This document shows positions 8,765 through 19,328 of a stretch of DNA of 64,000 nucleotides, piece by piece. Each line of letters opens with the position of its first letter. The first letter of the stretch is position 1. The position numbers were made by a program, and so were the translations under genes. Location of the stretch: NCBI GenBank assembly GCA_041660965.1, contig JBAZVH010000001.1, positions 186,001 through 250,000 on the forward strand, given 5' to 3'. Under the pieces are notes generated by a model that was given only the letters and a program-made list of their open reading frames with translations, ran no database searches and was not told the DNA's origin. This stretch comes from Candidatus Gracilibacteria bacterium (GTDB lineage: Bacteria; Patescibacteriota; Gracilibacteria; BD1-5; JAGOOR01).

Positions 8765-10104
8765 AAACCAATTCGATTCATATCCATTTCTCTAAATTTC
8801 ATAAATTTAGCATCAAAAGCAAAGTCGACATTCCCTATCGGTCCATTACGATTTTTACGAATAAATATCGTTGTCTTGCCTTTATTCATATCATTTTCAC
8901 TCATTTCAGCATTGTTATAATATTCTTCCCGATAGATCATGAGGACGATATCGGCATCTTGTTCTATAGATCCTGAGTCTCGAAGATCGGATAGAATTGG
9001 CTCTTTGCTGGAACGATTTTCCACATTACGAGAGAGCTGTGAGAGGGCAATAATCGGCACAGAGAGTTCACGAGCAAGCGATTTGAGACCTCGAGAAATA
9101 TCAGAAATTTCTTGCACACGATTCATCGGATTTGTTCCCTGAATCAGCTGCAAATAATCTACAATAACCATATCAAGACCTGATTCCATCTTGAGTCGAC
9201 GACATTTTGATTTGATCTCAAGAAGTGTCATAGTCGCAGAATCATCGATATAAATCTGTGAAGTCGAAAGCTGAGAAAGTGCCTCACCAATACGAGCAAA
9301 GTCATCATCAGAGAGCTCTCCTTTTTGGAGCTTCCAAGAATCAATACCCATTGCAGCACAGACCATACGATCAGTGAGTTGTTCTTTACTCATCTCGAGC
9401 GAAAAGATGGCAACATTACGTTTTTTTGCAACTTGTTGACCGATATTGAGCGCCATGGCAGTTTTTCCCATCGATGGACGAGCCGCGAGGATGATGAGGT
9501 CACCACCACGGAGTCATTGGAGCTTATGATCGAGATTGCGGAAACCAGTCATCACACGGGTATTCTCGATCTTCTTGGGATCTTCATGAATCTCAGCATA
9601 TTCTTCATAGCGCATATCGAGAACTTCACGAATATGGGTAAGTCGATTTTTGATAAATGTCTGTGTGATTTGAAACAAGGATTGTTCTGCTTTTTCGAGT
9701 GAAACATTGATGTCAATAATCTCATCGTATCCGAGTGCAGCAATTGTATTTCCCGCATTGATCAGACGACGAAGTATGGCTTTTGATTTGACGATTTGTG
9801 CGTATTCAAAAACATGAGAACTGGTCGGAACAGCGATCGTAAGATCAGCGAGATATTGATTTCCTCAGATTAAGTCAAGCTCTCCACGGCCTGATAAAAA
9901 TTCGGAAACCGTTACGAGATCAATCGGTCTATTTTTTTTGTAAAGCTCCAAAATGGCCTCATAGATGACGCCGTGATTATCATCGTAAAAATCTCCTCTC
10001 GAAACAAGATCTGATATCTTGATAACGCTATCACGATCGATAAGAAGAGACCCGAGCAAGCTACGCTCCGATTCTAGTGCAGAAGGTGGAAGTTTTCATT
10101 GCAT
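8761..10104 (-). CDS. dnaB: Replicative DNA helicase DnaB
   Basis: 447 residues, the hexameric fork helicase. The N-terminal domain carries LLGSLLIDRD and DFYDDNHGVIYEAILELY; the RecA-like C-terminal domain has GGDLIILAARPSMGKTAMAL (Walker A about residues 207-215), a Walker B region around MVIVDYLQLI, LKSLARELSVPIIALSQLSR and the terminal DIVLMIYREEYY/FAFD segment. In-frame TGA codons (for example in KLQGLRGGDL) are at Gly sites. Start ATG at 10104 gives MQGKLPPSALESERSLLG, close to family consensus (PP...EAE..LLG). Confidence 0.97.
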
Positions 10105-10274
10105 ACTGTGATTATAGAAAGAAGTATTATATTGTAAAGAATATGTATAAAAAGAGTTTTATAAAGCAAAAATTTGAGTGAACGAGAATATCCTTTTTGT
10201 GAAGGCACCGTCAAGTCAAAAACTCCAAATAACCATCGTTTTTTACAACGATTTCTTTCGGTGCAAAAACAAGA

Positions 10275-11162
10275 TTATATTTTGGTACTTTTCACTTTTT
10301 CTGCCTGGTTTTCAAATATTTTTGAATCCGGATGTACGCCGAGTCTTTCTTCCACCTTTGGAAGCCAGGAAAGTACAACCTGATTATATGGATCCAGTTT
10401 TCGGAGTGACAAAAACGCATCATATGCCTTTTGATCAGATCCTACCTGCAGATAGGAAAGTCAGAGTATCTCAAATGCTTCAATATTTTTTGGCTGTACT
10501 TCTGAGAGTTTTCGAGAATAGAGCAGTGATTCTTCATACTCATGCTGCTCATATCCGAGCTCTGCGAGAATATGGAGAAGCTCTGCGTTACGGGGCTCTT
10601 TTCCGAGTCATTTTTTGAAAATATCATATGCCAGATTTTGCTTGTTTTGACGAATAAGATTGTTCCCGAGATACACATAAATGCCCGCCTTTTCTGGATC
10701 GTGATGAAGTAGAAGATCACGGAAAAGAATTTCTGCCTTTTCCAAATCATTTTCTTTTTCATAGAGCTGAGCGAGGAGGATATTGAGCTCCATATTATGA
10801 CGATCGATGATGAGCCCTTCTATGATGGCCGCCCGAGCTTCTTCGTATTCTTGCACAGCGAGCTTGGCTTTGATATTTTTTGTCAGAGCTTCGAGTGCCT
10901 TTTTTTCACTCGCCTTGAGTTTTTTCTTTGGGATATTCAGCGATACATCTGCTCGGCGTGTTTGTACTTCTACCTTTTTCTGTTCCATCGTATGTCTACG
11001 AAGACTCTTCGTGCGCTCTTTTCGGCGAAAAAGTGCAGAGGCCTGCACATGCGTATATTTTGCCCAGACACCATGAAAGGTGTGGAAAACGATATACCCG
11101 ATTCCTGCTATAAAAAGCAGTACCTCCACCCACAGCAACTGATAAATGAGGATAAAAGACAT
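10275..11162 (-). CDS. Membrane-anchored TPR protein
   Basis: 295 residues. An N-terminal hydrophobic helix (residues 3-27, LIYQLLWVEVLLFIAGIGYIVF) is followed by a basic linker and then about four tetratricopeptide-like helical pairs, for example LLAQLYEKENDLEKAEILFRDLL and YVYLGNNLIRQNKQNLAYDIFKK. TPR arrays are scaffolds for protein partners; the partner is not evident. Two TGA codons are read as Gly. Transcribed toward dnaB, separated from it by 170 bases in which I see no gene. Confidence 0.8.
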
Positions 11163-11233
11163 AAGAAAAAAGTAAACGAATTATAGACAAAATAAACTGA
11201 AAGCAAACAAAAGTAATTTTATTATTGTGCTTG

Positions 11234-11256
11234 TATAATCAAAAAATCATTATACA
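11234..11256 (+). promoter_or_regulatory. Candidate promoter(s) of pepD
   Basis: A perfect TATAAT at 11234-11239 and a second TATACA at 11251-11256 precede the pepD ATG at 11266. The second would start transcription about at the ATG. No good Shine-Dalgarno is seen. Confidence 0.5.
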
Positions 11257-11265
11257 ATCCAGCGT

Positions 11266-12657
11266 ATGAACCTCTATCAAACCACTCTCGCCTACTTCCG
11301 AGAACTCTCTCGACTTCCACGTATGCCCCTCCATGAAGAAAAAGTAAGAACATGGATTATCACATGGGCAGAGAAGAGATGATGGAACTATAAAAAAGAT
11401 ACTATCGGAAACCTCCTCGTGATAGCTCCAGGAAACAAGGAAGAATCTCTCTGTCTCCAATGACATATGGATATGGTCTGTGTCTCCGTGTGACACCATA
11501 ACTTTATGACACAAGGCGTGACGATCATCGAAAAAGATGGGAAGCTTATGGCGCAAAAGACAACACTCGGAGCGGATAATGGCATCGCTATCGCCACCAT
11601 GATGGCACTCGCAGACACCGAAGACCGTCCAACACTCGAGCTCGTGTTTACCATAGGTGAAGAAGTAGGACTCGTCGGAGCGCACGATATCACGCTGCCG
11701 ATTTGATCACCGCTCGCGCTCAATCTCGACTGGTGTGACTCAGACAGTATCGGGATTGGTTGTGGATCGACACTTCTCATGCATGGAACCAGAGAAATCC
11801 CACAGTGATGAAGTGATACAAAAGAAGATCAGGGGAACCTATTTGAAGTCGTCCTCAGCGGGATGCGGTGAGGACATTCTGGGATGGATATCAGGTATTA
11901 TCGAGGGAATGCTCTCATAGAAATACTAAAAATAATCGAAGATCTCTCAGGAATAAGATACATCTGAGAAATAACCGGTGGCGACGCGGATAATGCCATT
12001 CCGAGAAATGCAAAAAGCATTGTCAGCTATTCTGGTCATCCAAATCTCTTCCGCAATCAACTCGGACATATCCAGAAACTCCTCCGAACAAAGTACAAAA
12101 ATGAATCTATTACTATCTTGGCCAATGACTCTACTAAACCAGTAACGCTGTACTGACGTACGGAAGTCCTCCCACTACTCTCAGATAGTATAGAAGCAGG
12201 AACCGGCGTGCAGGTATGGTGAAGTCACAATACTCCCCTCTCATCTTGGAATCTCGGACTCCTCACGATGAAACAAGGAAAAATCACCACCTCCTATTTC
12301 CTACGGAGCAATCTCATAGACGGAATAGAGCCAATGAAATCAGAGTTGGTAACTGCGCTTCCCGAAACCGAATGGACGATGAGTCAGGATACGCCTGTAT
12401 GGCTCAGTGATGCCACCTCTCCATTTGTCGTAAATATTCAGGAAGTATTCCGTGATGCAGATGATGAACCACTCCCTGCTGTCACCACCCATGCAGCCGT
12501 AGAGGTAGGGATGCTCGCGCAAAAATACCCACAAACGCAGTGGGTTTCTGTCGGAGCAACTGTTCATAATATGCATACGACCGAGGAATATATCGAGATA
12601 AAAGATTTTGAAAAATTCGTCGAGAGAATGGAGACACTTATCGCAACTCTCGGATAA
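11266..12657 (+). CDS. pepD: Aminoacyl-histidine dipeptidase (M20C, PepD/Xaa-His dipeptidase)
   Basis: 463 residues, a zinc metallopeptidase that cleaves dipeptides such as Xaa-His, cytoplasmic. Metal and catalytic motifs are in order: GHMDMVC (about residue 66), LGADNGIAIA, GEEVGLVGA (about 131), GGHSGMDI (about 202) and GGDADNAIPR. Eight or so TGA codons are needed, including two in a row (QGG at about residue 180) and the first Gly of GHMD and of GGHSG, so the code assignment is well supported. A peptidase fits a peptide-scavenging lifestyle. Confidence 0.95.
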
Positions 12658-12665
12658 TATCTCAA

Positions 12666-13178
12666 CTAGAGTGTAATCCAATATCGTCGTTTCTTCCGTC
12701 CGTTCTGCATGACAAAGTGTTCAAAAACACCACCATTTTTTTCGATAACTCATCGAGATCAGAGATTATCATCATAGCAGGCAATAAGTACTTTTTCAAG
12801 TCCGAGTTTTTTCGCTTCCACGAGGGCGAGACGAAGCATCTGCTGACCATATCACTTCCCTCTTTCACTCGGACGAATCCCATATCCGATATGTCCTCCC
12901 GTTTCGATAAGATTTGGATGATTGATATGATGACGAATTTGAATCGCACCAAGAAGCATCCCATTCTCTATGAGAAAAAAGAGATGCGCATTTACCCCTG
13001 TTGGACTATCAGTAACGTCTCGAGAAATGGTCTCAATAAATGTCTCAAATGGCTCATCCGAAAATACTCGACTCGGGATAATCTCCTCTCCCGCCTCTCT
13101 CCACTCCCCTATCATTTCCAGATAGGACTGTTTATGCGAGAGATTGGGAAATTCGAGGTGAGGCATAATTAAGTTCAT
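12666..13178 (-). CDS. GNAT-family N-acetyltransferase
   Basis: 170 residues. The acetyl-CoA-binding core is visible as GGHIGYGIRPSERGKGYGQQMLRLAL (motif A, with RGKGYG and its second Gly as TGA), followed by ACYDDNLGSRGVIEKNGG (motif B). Substrate unknown. Overlaps the stop of the upstream minus-strand gene, so the two are translationally linked. Start taken at 13178; the ATG at 13166 is equally possible. Confidence 0.87.
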
Positions 13179-13450
13179 TTAAGACATCTATCATTATCTT
13201 CACTATCAATTGCTAGCAAAACCATAAATCGTGACAGCTCCTCAATTTCTGGATCTGAAAAACCACCTTCCGCTAATGTGACTATATAAGACCATCCTAA
13301 TATGCTTCCTAAAGTATTACATGGTGATCTGGAAAGAATATCCGCAATACCATCCCCAATCTTTGCAAGTTCAGGTGGTACAACATAGCCAGCATCTTTT
13401 GCCGACTGTATTTGACTCACGGTATCAGCTCAAGTATCATTTCAGGACAT
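13169..13450 (-). CDS. Small hypothetical protein
   Basis: 93 residues, not recognised. Two TGA codons close to the N-terminus (MSGNDTGADT) and one near the end (KGT). The body is a soluble alpha-helical sequence with EGGFSDPEIEELSRFMVLLAIDSED. Its last codons overlap the start of the GNAT gene (10 bases), which supports it as a real gene in the same operon. Confidence 0.6.
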
Positions 13451-13489
13451 AGTTTTAAAAATGAAAATCGAAAAACAGAAACGGGTTTT

Positions 13490-13606
13490 TAGGGGACATA
13501 CTGTTTGAGCGGGATGAAATTTAAAAATTGATGAATACAGTTTATAGCGAGTTTATGTCCCCTGAATGATTTTGGTACTTTTTTCAGAAAAAGTACAAAG
13601 AGCAGT
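13490..13606 (+). repeat. Dispersed two-hairpin element, copy 1
   Basis: AGGGGACATA ... TATGTCCCCT forms a long-range stem that encloses the conserved blocks CTGTTTGAGCGGGATG and TAGCGAGTTTAT. A second hairpin GTACTTTT/AAAAGTAC follows and then a conserved AG-CAG tail. Copy 2 is at 41540-41665; the outer stems differ in sequence but both still pair. No protein is encoded. The rest of the gap 13451-13765 holds only an 11-bp inverted repeat (CATTCTTCGCT at 13703-13713 and 13757-13767). Confidence 0.75.
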
Positions 13607-13765
13607 CAGGAATGGATCCTGAATCAAGTTCAGGATGACGAAAAATATTCATTGCCCATCCTTCGTACATCCTACACTAAAGCTTCGGAGCACTACGTAG
13701 GGCATTCTTCGCTATTTTTCTTTCCTACTCATGGCTGCGCCATTCGTAGCTCGAAGAGCGAAGAA

Positions 13766-14218
13766 TGGTGGAGGTGGCGAGAGTCGAACTCACGTCTCGA
13801 TACACAGTACCATAGTATCTACTTTTATAGGTGTTTAGAAAATCAAAGTACGTAAGTAAACACTCAAACAGCCGTAGTTTGTTGATAGACATAATACGCG
13901 AATTCCCGTGCCTATCAGACTAAAGAAAACTCGATGAAGAAATTAAAACCTTATAGGGCTCCTCATGCACCACTATAACGTGTGTCATCAGGAAATTCCT
14001 GGCTCCCGCCTAAGCGGGGATGACTGCTACTCCTGCGTATTAGGCAGTGAGAGCGAATGAAGGAGTAAATACGCTTTTTACAGCAGCAAATACTCGTCCA
14101 CGTGAAGCATTGAAGCTAGCACTTAGATTGTGTCTTTTTTGGTGATAACGGGAGATAAAGACATCTACCGAAAAGCAACTATGTTACCGCAAGTACCGAT
14201 AGAATACCGGTCACCCCC
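13766..14218 (-). ncRNA. ssrA: tmRNA (transfer-messenger RNA)
   Basis: The 5' end GGGGGTGACCGGTATTC pairs with the 3' end CACCTCC-ACCA (one G-U), forming the tRNA-like acceptor; the T arm GTGAG-TTCGACT-CTCGC is standard. Length about 453 bases, with several stems that fit the pseudoknots. A reading frame that ends ...FTPSFALTA followed by TAA (about 14042) is the best candidate for the proteolysis tag; the resume codon is uncertain, probably a GCT within 14101-14115, which gives a tag of about 22-26 residues. tmRNA rescues stalled ribosomes. A TATAAT on the minus strand (14315-14320) is about 95 bases upstream. Confidence 0.93.
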
Positions 14219-14358
14219 TTTACAAGAACAATAGCCATAGATAGAGCAGAAGCAGAAGAATGGATTATAAAAATATTCCTTTCTCTGGCTCTAGCTCTTT
14301 CTCTAGCTCAGTACATTATACTCACTTTTCCTTTTTTGTGTAGAGATTGTGTGAAGTT

Positions 14359-14958
14359 TTATTCTTCAACGATTGGTGTTCTATGCTTCTGAGCAATCTC
14401 AGCAATCTTGTTTTGACAAGCTTGCTGAATATTTAATAAAAGTATTCAACTATTTTGATCACTGAGTTGTGGTCTGTCAAAACCAAATCACTCAGGTGGA
14501 TTGGCTTTACATGACTCTGATCACCATCAAATATTTTGATACCATGGTTCATCTTTACGGTTGGCATATATCCTACCTGCTCCATAAAATTTTGCATCTT
14601 CTCACTTATCGGAAAGGAGTGCTCTTGCTCCATTAATATGCTCTGCATAATGAGCATTCAAGAGTAACACTAAAAGCTTATTTCTATGTAAAAGAACTGT
14701 AAATTTACATCTACGGGAAAAATAATTATTGTGTTGTAATGCTTTTATAAGAGCTTTCTCAAGATCTTTTATATCTTCTGCGTTAGCTCATTTTTTGGCC
14801 ATCACTAGCATAATATGATCACGATACTCATCTATAAGGTATGCTTCTGTAAGTACCTCGGATATTGGAAGTATCCCCTCTCAATATAAAGACTCCGGAC
14901 CATCAGCTCCAAGTGGATTCAAATGAGCTTGATGAGGTGGTAGATGTTGCAAGGACAT
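14359..14958 (-). CDS. Hypothetical protein, 199 aa
   Basis: Not recognised. The frame is visible only when six or more TGA codons are read as Gly; it then runs from ATG 14958 to TAA 14359. The protein is soluble and mixed alpha/beta, with the segments ILPISEVLTEAYLIDEYRDHIMLVMAKK and ADGPESLYGEG, a run rich in K/R (FSRRCKFTVLLHRNK) and a Trp/Gly-rich stretch (DEPWYQNIGWGSES). It starts 24 bases after the stop of another small unknown gene on the same strand; the pair may be an operon. Confidence 0.65.
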
Positions 14959-14981
14959 ATAATATAATTAAGAATAATATT

Positions 14982-15278
14982 TTAACCGAGCTGTGCATGT
15001 TGATGATCTCATGGAACTATTTTAAAGTCACCAATTTGTTTTGGGGCGCCTAATCTAAGTTCTCTATGAATAGTCTCCAAATATAAAATTATAAGTTTTT
15101 GTCAGGTAGTCTTGTGTTGAAATGATAACCAACATCATCCCCCATGGGTCTCTAGAATTTGGCAAACAGTCTTAACCACAGCATCTGTCACCCCATCACA
15201 CGGTTCGTATTTTTCACGTAATCTACGAAATGCAATATAGTCAAAATGATACCGTGGTTCGATTGCGTCTCATACCAT
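14982..15278 (-). CDS. Hypothetical protein, 98 aa
   Basis: Not recognised. Four or five TGA codons are read as Gly (for example MVGDAIEPRY and HGGGCWLSFQ). Sequence features: a short basic region FRRLREKYEP, a Cys pair region VVKTVCQILETHGGGCW and an end rich in His and Gln. A TAA lies in frame upstream of the ATG, so the N-terminus is well bounded. Cotranscribed with the 199-residue gene that follows. Confidence 0.55.
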
Positions 15279-15460
15279 ATAAAAACATTTAATAAACTTA
15301 ACAATCTTATCCTCTCTCTGTTACTTGTCAAATATTTCTGAATAAACATAATACTCTTTTGTACACGTTTCCAATTCAATGCAAGTACTCTCTTGCCAAA
15401 AGCGGAGATTATCCTTGCAAAAAAGGCATAAAGAGAGTATACTAAACCCATCGATAGACT

Positions 15461-17917
15461 ATGAATGGACCACTGTTTCTCTTAACACTTATTATACTGG
15501 TACCCCTTCTCGGATGAATAGGTGTCTTCTGGTACAAAAAAAGTATCGACCAATCACGCTCTCTCAAGAAAGTCCATCTACAGGTCCTGATACCTCGCAA
15601 GGATAGTGATGCTGATGTAAAACAGGATACCAGCAAGGATTTTAAAGACTATATCGGTCTGATGGAGCAGCTTCTTGCTGCGATGAATTCCCTCTATTCG
15701 AAGAAATTTTGGAATAAACTCCGTGGACAAGAGACCTTTTCGCTCGAATATATCGCGTATAAAAATCAGATTCTCTTTTTTATCGTCTTTCCAAAAAAAT
15801 ATCAGGTACTCGTAGAAAAACAAGTGACGAGTTTCTTCTCCGATGCCGTCGTCGAGGAAGTCGAAGAAATCAATCTCTTTGAATGAAAAGACTTGTACTA
15901 TGCGACTGAATGCCTGACACTCGGACATAACTATATATTTCCGATAAAGACACATCAAAAGCTCGAATCTGATCCCATCAACAATATCACCAACGCACTC
16001 TCAAAACTCGATGAAGATGAGGCCTGTATGATACAGATTATGCTCCGCCCGACGAATAATCATTGGCAAAAGCACGCCAGTAAACATGCCGGACATCTCC
16101 AGAAACATGGGCATGATACTGGTTTTTCACCGATGAGCATCCTCACATGATTTATCAATTTCTGGAAAGTAGATGAGAAAAATGAACATAAGCCAGAAGA
16201 AAAAGAAGGACCATCTGCGCTCGAATCAGAGGAAGTAAAACTCATCGATGAAAAGAGTAAAAAGGTCGGTTATGACACGGTTATTCGTCTTCTCACAGTC
16301 GCAAAAGACCATCACTCTTGCGAGATACAGATGAAAAATATTCTCGCCTCTTTTGAACAATTTCGCTCACCAGATACGAACTATTTTCATGATTCGCATG
16401 AACACGCCAGCGCGCGTACTGTGAGAAATATGCTCTATCGAAACTTTGCTCGACCTTACTGGAAAAATATGGTTCCGATGATTGGTCCTATGATTCTCAA
16501 TGTCGAAGAAATCGCCTCTATTTTTCACTTCCCTCACAGTAAATACAATCTCACGCCTGAGATAAAATGGCAAAAATTTAAAATCGTAAAAGCACCAGAT
16601 AATATTCCAAAGGAAGGAATCCTCCTCGGACACAATGTCTACCGTGGGAAAAAGCTCCCTATCTATATGCACTCAGAAGATAGGATGAGGCACTTCTACG
16701 TCATCGGTCAGACAGGTACTGGTAAAACTACCATTCTCGAATCCATGGCTCGGCAAGATGCAAAACTCGGGCATGGTATGGCCGTGATGGACCCTCATGG
16801 AGATTTTGCCAATAGCATGCTCGCGCATATTCCTCGTAGTCGTGCTGATGATGTCATCTATTTCAATCCAAGCGATACAGCCCGTCCGATGGGTCTCAAT
16901 TTGCTCGAGGCAAAAGACCAAGATGAGAGAGAATTCGTCGCACAGGATGCCAATAAGATGATGATAAAGTTGTTTGGAAATGAGATCTTTGGACCTCGTA
17001 TTCAGGACTACTTTTTGAATGGTGTGCACACACTGATGGAATACCCTGGTGGTGGTGCTCTCACCGATATAGTCCGTCTCTTTACAGATGAAAATTTTCA
17101 GATGGAGCGACGACGAACCGTCCAAAATAAAATCGTCAAATCATGGTGGGACTATACCTATGCAGCGATGTGAGATCGTGAGAAAAAAGAAATGATTCCC
17201 TACTTCCAGGCAAAATTTTCTGGATTTATTACCAATGAGCTCCTGCGAAATATTATCGGTCAGACCAAGAGTTCTTTTCAGGTTGACGAGGTGATGAATA
17301 CAGGGAAAATCCTCCTTATCAATCTCTCAAAAGGTACTCTCGGTGATCTGAATTCCAAACTGCTTGGTATGATATTTGTCACAAAGATCCAGAGTGCAGC
17401 GATGGCACGACAAAAAATCGACAAAGAACTCCGAAAAGATTTTTACTTCTATATCGATGAGTTCCAAAACTTCGTCACAGATAGTATCGAATCTATCCTC
17501 TCAGAAGCTCGTAAATACCGACTCTCTCTGAATGTCTGTCATCAATACCTTTCTCAGCTCGAGCAATCCGATGCACTCACCAAAAGCTCTGTAAACCTCA
17601 AAAATGCAGTCTTTGGTAACGTCGGTTCGATGATGAGCTACAAGGTCTGAGCCGAAGATGCTGAGAAGCTCGAAAAAGAATTTGCACCAAATTTTTCTGG
17701 CTCTGACCTCGTCAATATGGATAAATTTAAGGGTGTGATGCGACTGATGATCGATGGACAAGTCTCACGAGCATTTAGTCTCATACCAGAAAATATTTAC
17801 CTCGAAAAATGAGACCCAAAACTGATGCGAGCTTTCACAGAACTCTCTCGTCTGAAATATGGTCGTGAAAAAGAATTCGTCAATCGAGAAATTATGTTCC
17901 GTATTTGAGCCCCATAG
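15461..17917 (+). CDS. T4SS/conjugation-type coupling ATPase (VirD4/TraG-HerA-like)
   Basis: 818 residues. A membrane helix at the N-terminus (residues 4-24) is followed by a region of about 370 residues and then an ATPase domain: Walker A GQTGTGKTT at about residues 415-423, MDPHGDFANS, and Walker B FYFYIDEFQNF at about 662-672 followed by SILSEARKYRLSLNVCHQYLSQL, the arrangement of type IV secretion coupling proteins that recruit and pump DNA or protein at the inner membrane. Several TGA codons are read as Gly. The next gene on the strand encodes a secreted protein; other T4SS-like genes lie at 42948-46166 and 61469-62728. Confidence 0.85.
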
Positions 17918-17950
17918 CAAATCTCGTTATCTAGTAATCCTATTCTTGAT

Positions 17951-18802
17951 ATGTCTAAAAAATCCTTTCTTTTTGTATTTTGTATTTTGTATTTTGTATT
18001 TTTTATACAGGCTTTCGCTCTGTGTAATCCAAATGCTAAAACAGCAGGATTTGACGAGTATAGTGACGGACCATATTCCTATGAATGCAATGTCAAAAAT
18101 ATGTGCCTGGGAAATAGAGCAGGTGCCGATGGATGGGATTTTAATACCAGCAAACAACTCGTAAAAAAACATGATGCAGCAAAATATCCTGATCTTTCAA
18201 AAGAGAAAAAAAGTTTTGAGGATATCAAAAAAAGCTATAGAACAACGCAAAACACTCTCTTTAAATGCGCCATACTAAAATCAAAGTATGCAGCTCATTC
18301 TCAAATCATAAAAGACCATAAACCTACCAAACCCTCTATCACCTATCTCGAAAAGCTCAATAGTGAGATCAAGGGAGAAATAAAGGAGCACGAATGTCTC
18401 TCCGCGGGAGATGAGGATAAAATATTTAATCGTAAGGATTTACTCGATTCTGCCTCCTATGAAGAATGTGTATACCATATGTATCTCTACTATTATGAAG
18501 AAATGGCTTCGAATAATATCGGTATTTTTTATGGAAATGAACGTGGGGTAAAGAAAGCAATCGATATCGCAGATGATGTCTCTCGTATGCGGATAGCGCT
18601 TGCAAATGAGCACAATCTCTCAGCAGAGACACTCACTAATGCTCTCGACAGTTATGCCGGATTTAACGCAAACTATACACCTCATATTTTGAATGAAACA
18701 AACTATCAAGAGATGGTTCAGAATAAAGCAAAAACAGCAACAATAATGGACAAAATCAAGTCTCTTATTGAACGATTTGTAGGAGCACAAGCAGCAGTAT
18801 AA
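17951..18802 (+). CDS. Secreted protein of unknown function
   Basis: 283 residues with a signal peptide (KSFLFVFCILYFVFFIQAFA) and a mature part with several Cys (CNPNAK, YECNVKNMCLG, FKCAI, HECLS, YEECVYH), so disulfides are likely. The mature chain is mainly helical. The hydrophobic core of the signal peptide is built by a tandem (TTTTGTA) tract. It starts 33 bases after the VirD4-like gene and may be exported or surface-associated with that system; function unknown. No UGA codon is used. Confidence 0.75.
   Translation: MSKKSFLFVFCILYFVFFIQAFALCNPNAKTAGFDEYSDGPYSYECNVKNMCLGNRAGADGWDFNTSKQLVKKHDAAKYPDLSKEKKSFEDIKKSYRTTQNTLFKCAILKSKYAAHSQIIKDHKPTKPSITYLEKLNSEIKGEIKEHECLSAGDEDKIFNRKDLLDSASYEECVYHMYLYYYEEMASNNIGIFYGNERGVKKAIDIADDVSRMRIALANEHNLSAETLTNALDSYAGFNANYTPHILNETNYQEMVQNKAKTATIMDKIKSLIERFVGAQAAV
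17980..18006 (+). repeat. (TTTTGTA)n tract inside a signal peptide
   Basis: Four near-perfect 7-base units that encode the VFCILYFVFF core of the signal peptide. The same unit recurs in rnhB (22411-22442), recG (34881-34909, opposite strand) and at 54189-54220. Confidence 0.8.
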
Positions 18803-18855
18803 AAATTGCCTTCAAAGAAAACACATGTTTTTCTTTACTTCTCAAAATAAAGCAC

Positions 18856-18954
18856 TATACTGTGCGCGTCGTCAGATAAACGTACTAGTGAAGTGGTTCT
18901 AACCCGCGAACGTGTGAGCTTATCAGTCGATGTTTATTTTTTTCTTTTTTTCGT
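18856..18954 (+). promoter_or_regulatory. Promoter and long structured 5' UTR of the RRM gene
   Basis: A TATACT at 18856-18861 is followed by about 85 untranslated bases with several G/C-rich segments and a GATAA/TTATC pairing possibility before a U-rich run and the ATG. Long leaders are common for cold-shock and RNA-binding genes, so autoregulation is possible but not shown. Confidence 0.4.
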
Positions 18955-19305
18955 ATGGGCAAGCGCCTTTTCGTGGGAAATCTTCCGTATCGTATTACGG
19001 CTGATCAGTTACAAGAGCTTTTCGCTCAAAATGGTACAGTAGTTGATGTTTTCATCCCTCTCGATAGAGAGACTCGAAGACCTCGTGGTTTCGCTCTCGT
19101 AGAGATGTCTACTGAGGAAGAAGCTGCTGCTGCTATCGAAGCACACAATGGTAAAACAGAAGTGGCTGACGATCGTGGTGCTCGTATTATCACTGTCAAT
19201 GAAGCTCGTCCAAAAGAGGAGCGTCCTGCTGGTGGAGATCGTGCTCCTCGTCGTGAAGGTGGATACAATGGTGGCGGAAACAATGGTGGCGGTAATCGCT
19301 GGTAA
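18955..19305 (+). CDS. RRM RNA-binding protein
   Basis: 116 residues: one RNA recognition motif followed by a Gly/Asn/Arg-rich tail. RNP2 is LFVGNL (residues 5-10) and RNP1 is RGFALVEM (about 44-51), both canonical. The tail (GGYNGGGNNGGGNRW) resembles cyanobacterial Rbp and eukaryotic glycine-rich RNA-binding proteins. No UGA glycine is used in spite of a Gly-rich tail, as in other likely highly expressed genes. It ends at a terminator. Confidence 0.93.
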   Translation: MGKRLFVGNLPYRITADQLQELFAQNGTVVDVFIPLDRETRRPRGFALVEMSTEEEAAAAIEAHNGKTEVADDRGARIITVNEARPKEERPAGGDRAPRREGGYNGGGNNGGGNRW

Positions 19306-19328
19306 TTTTTTCTTATCATATATCTTCA

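Noticed and set aside
15188..15451. Minus-strand frame of 87 codons upstream of the VirD4-like gene
   Set aside because: Overlaps the better supported 98-residue gene in another frame, and contains no recognisable feature; the UGA-rich frame is the likelier one.
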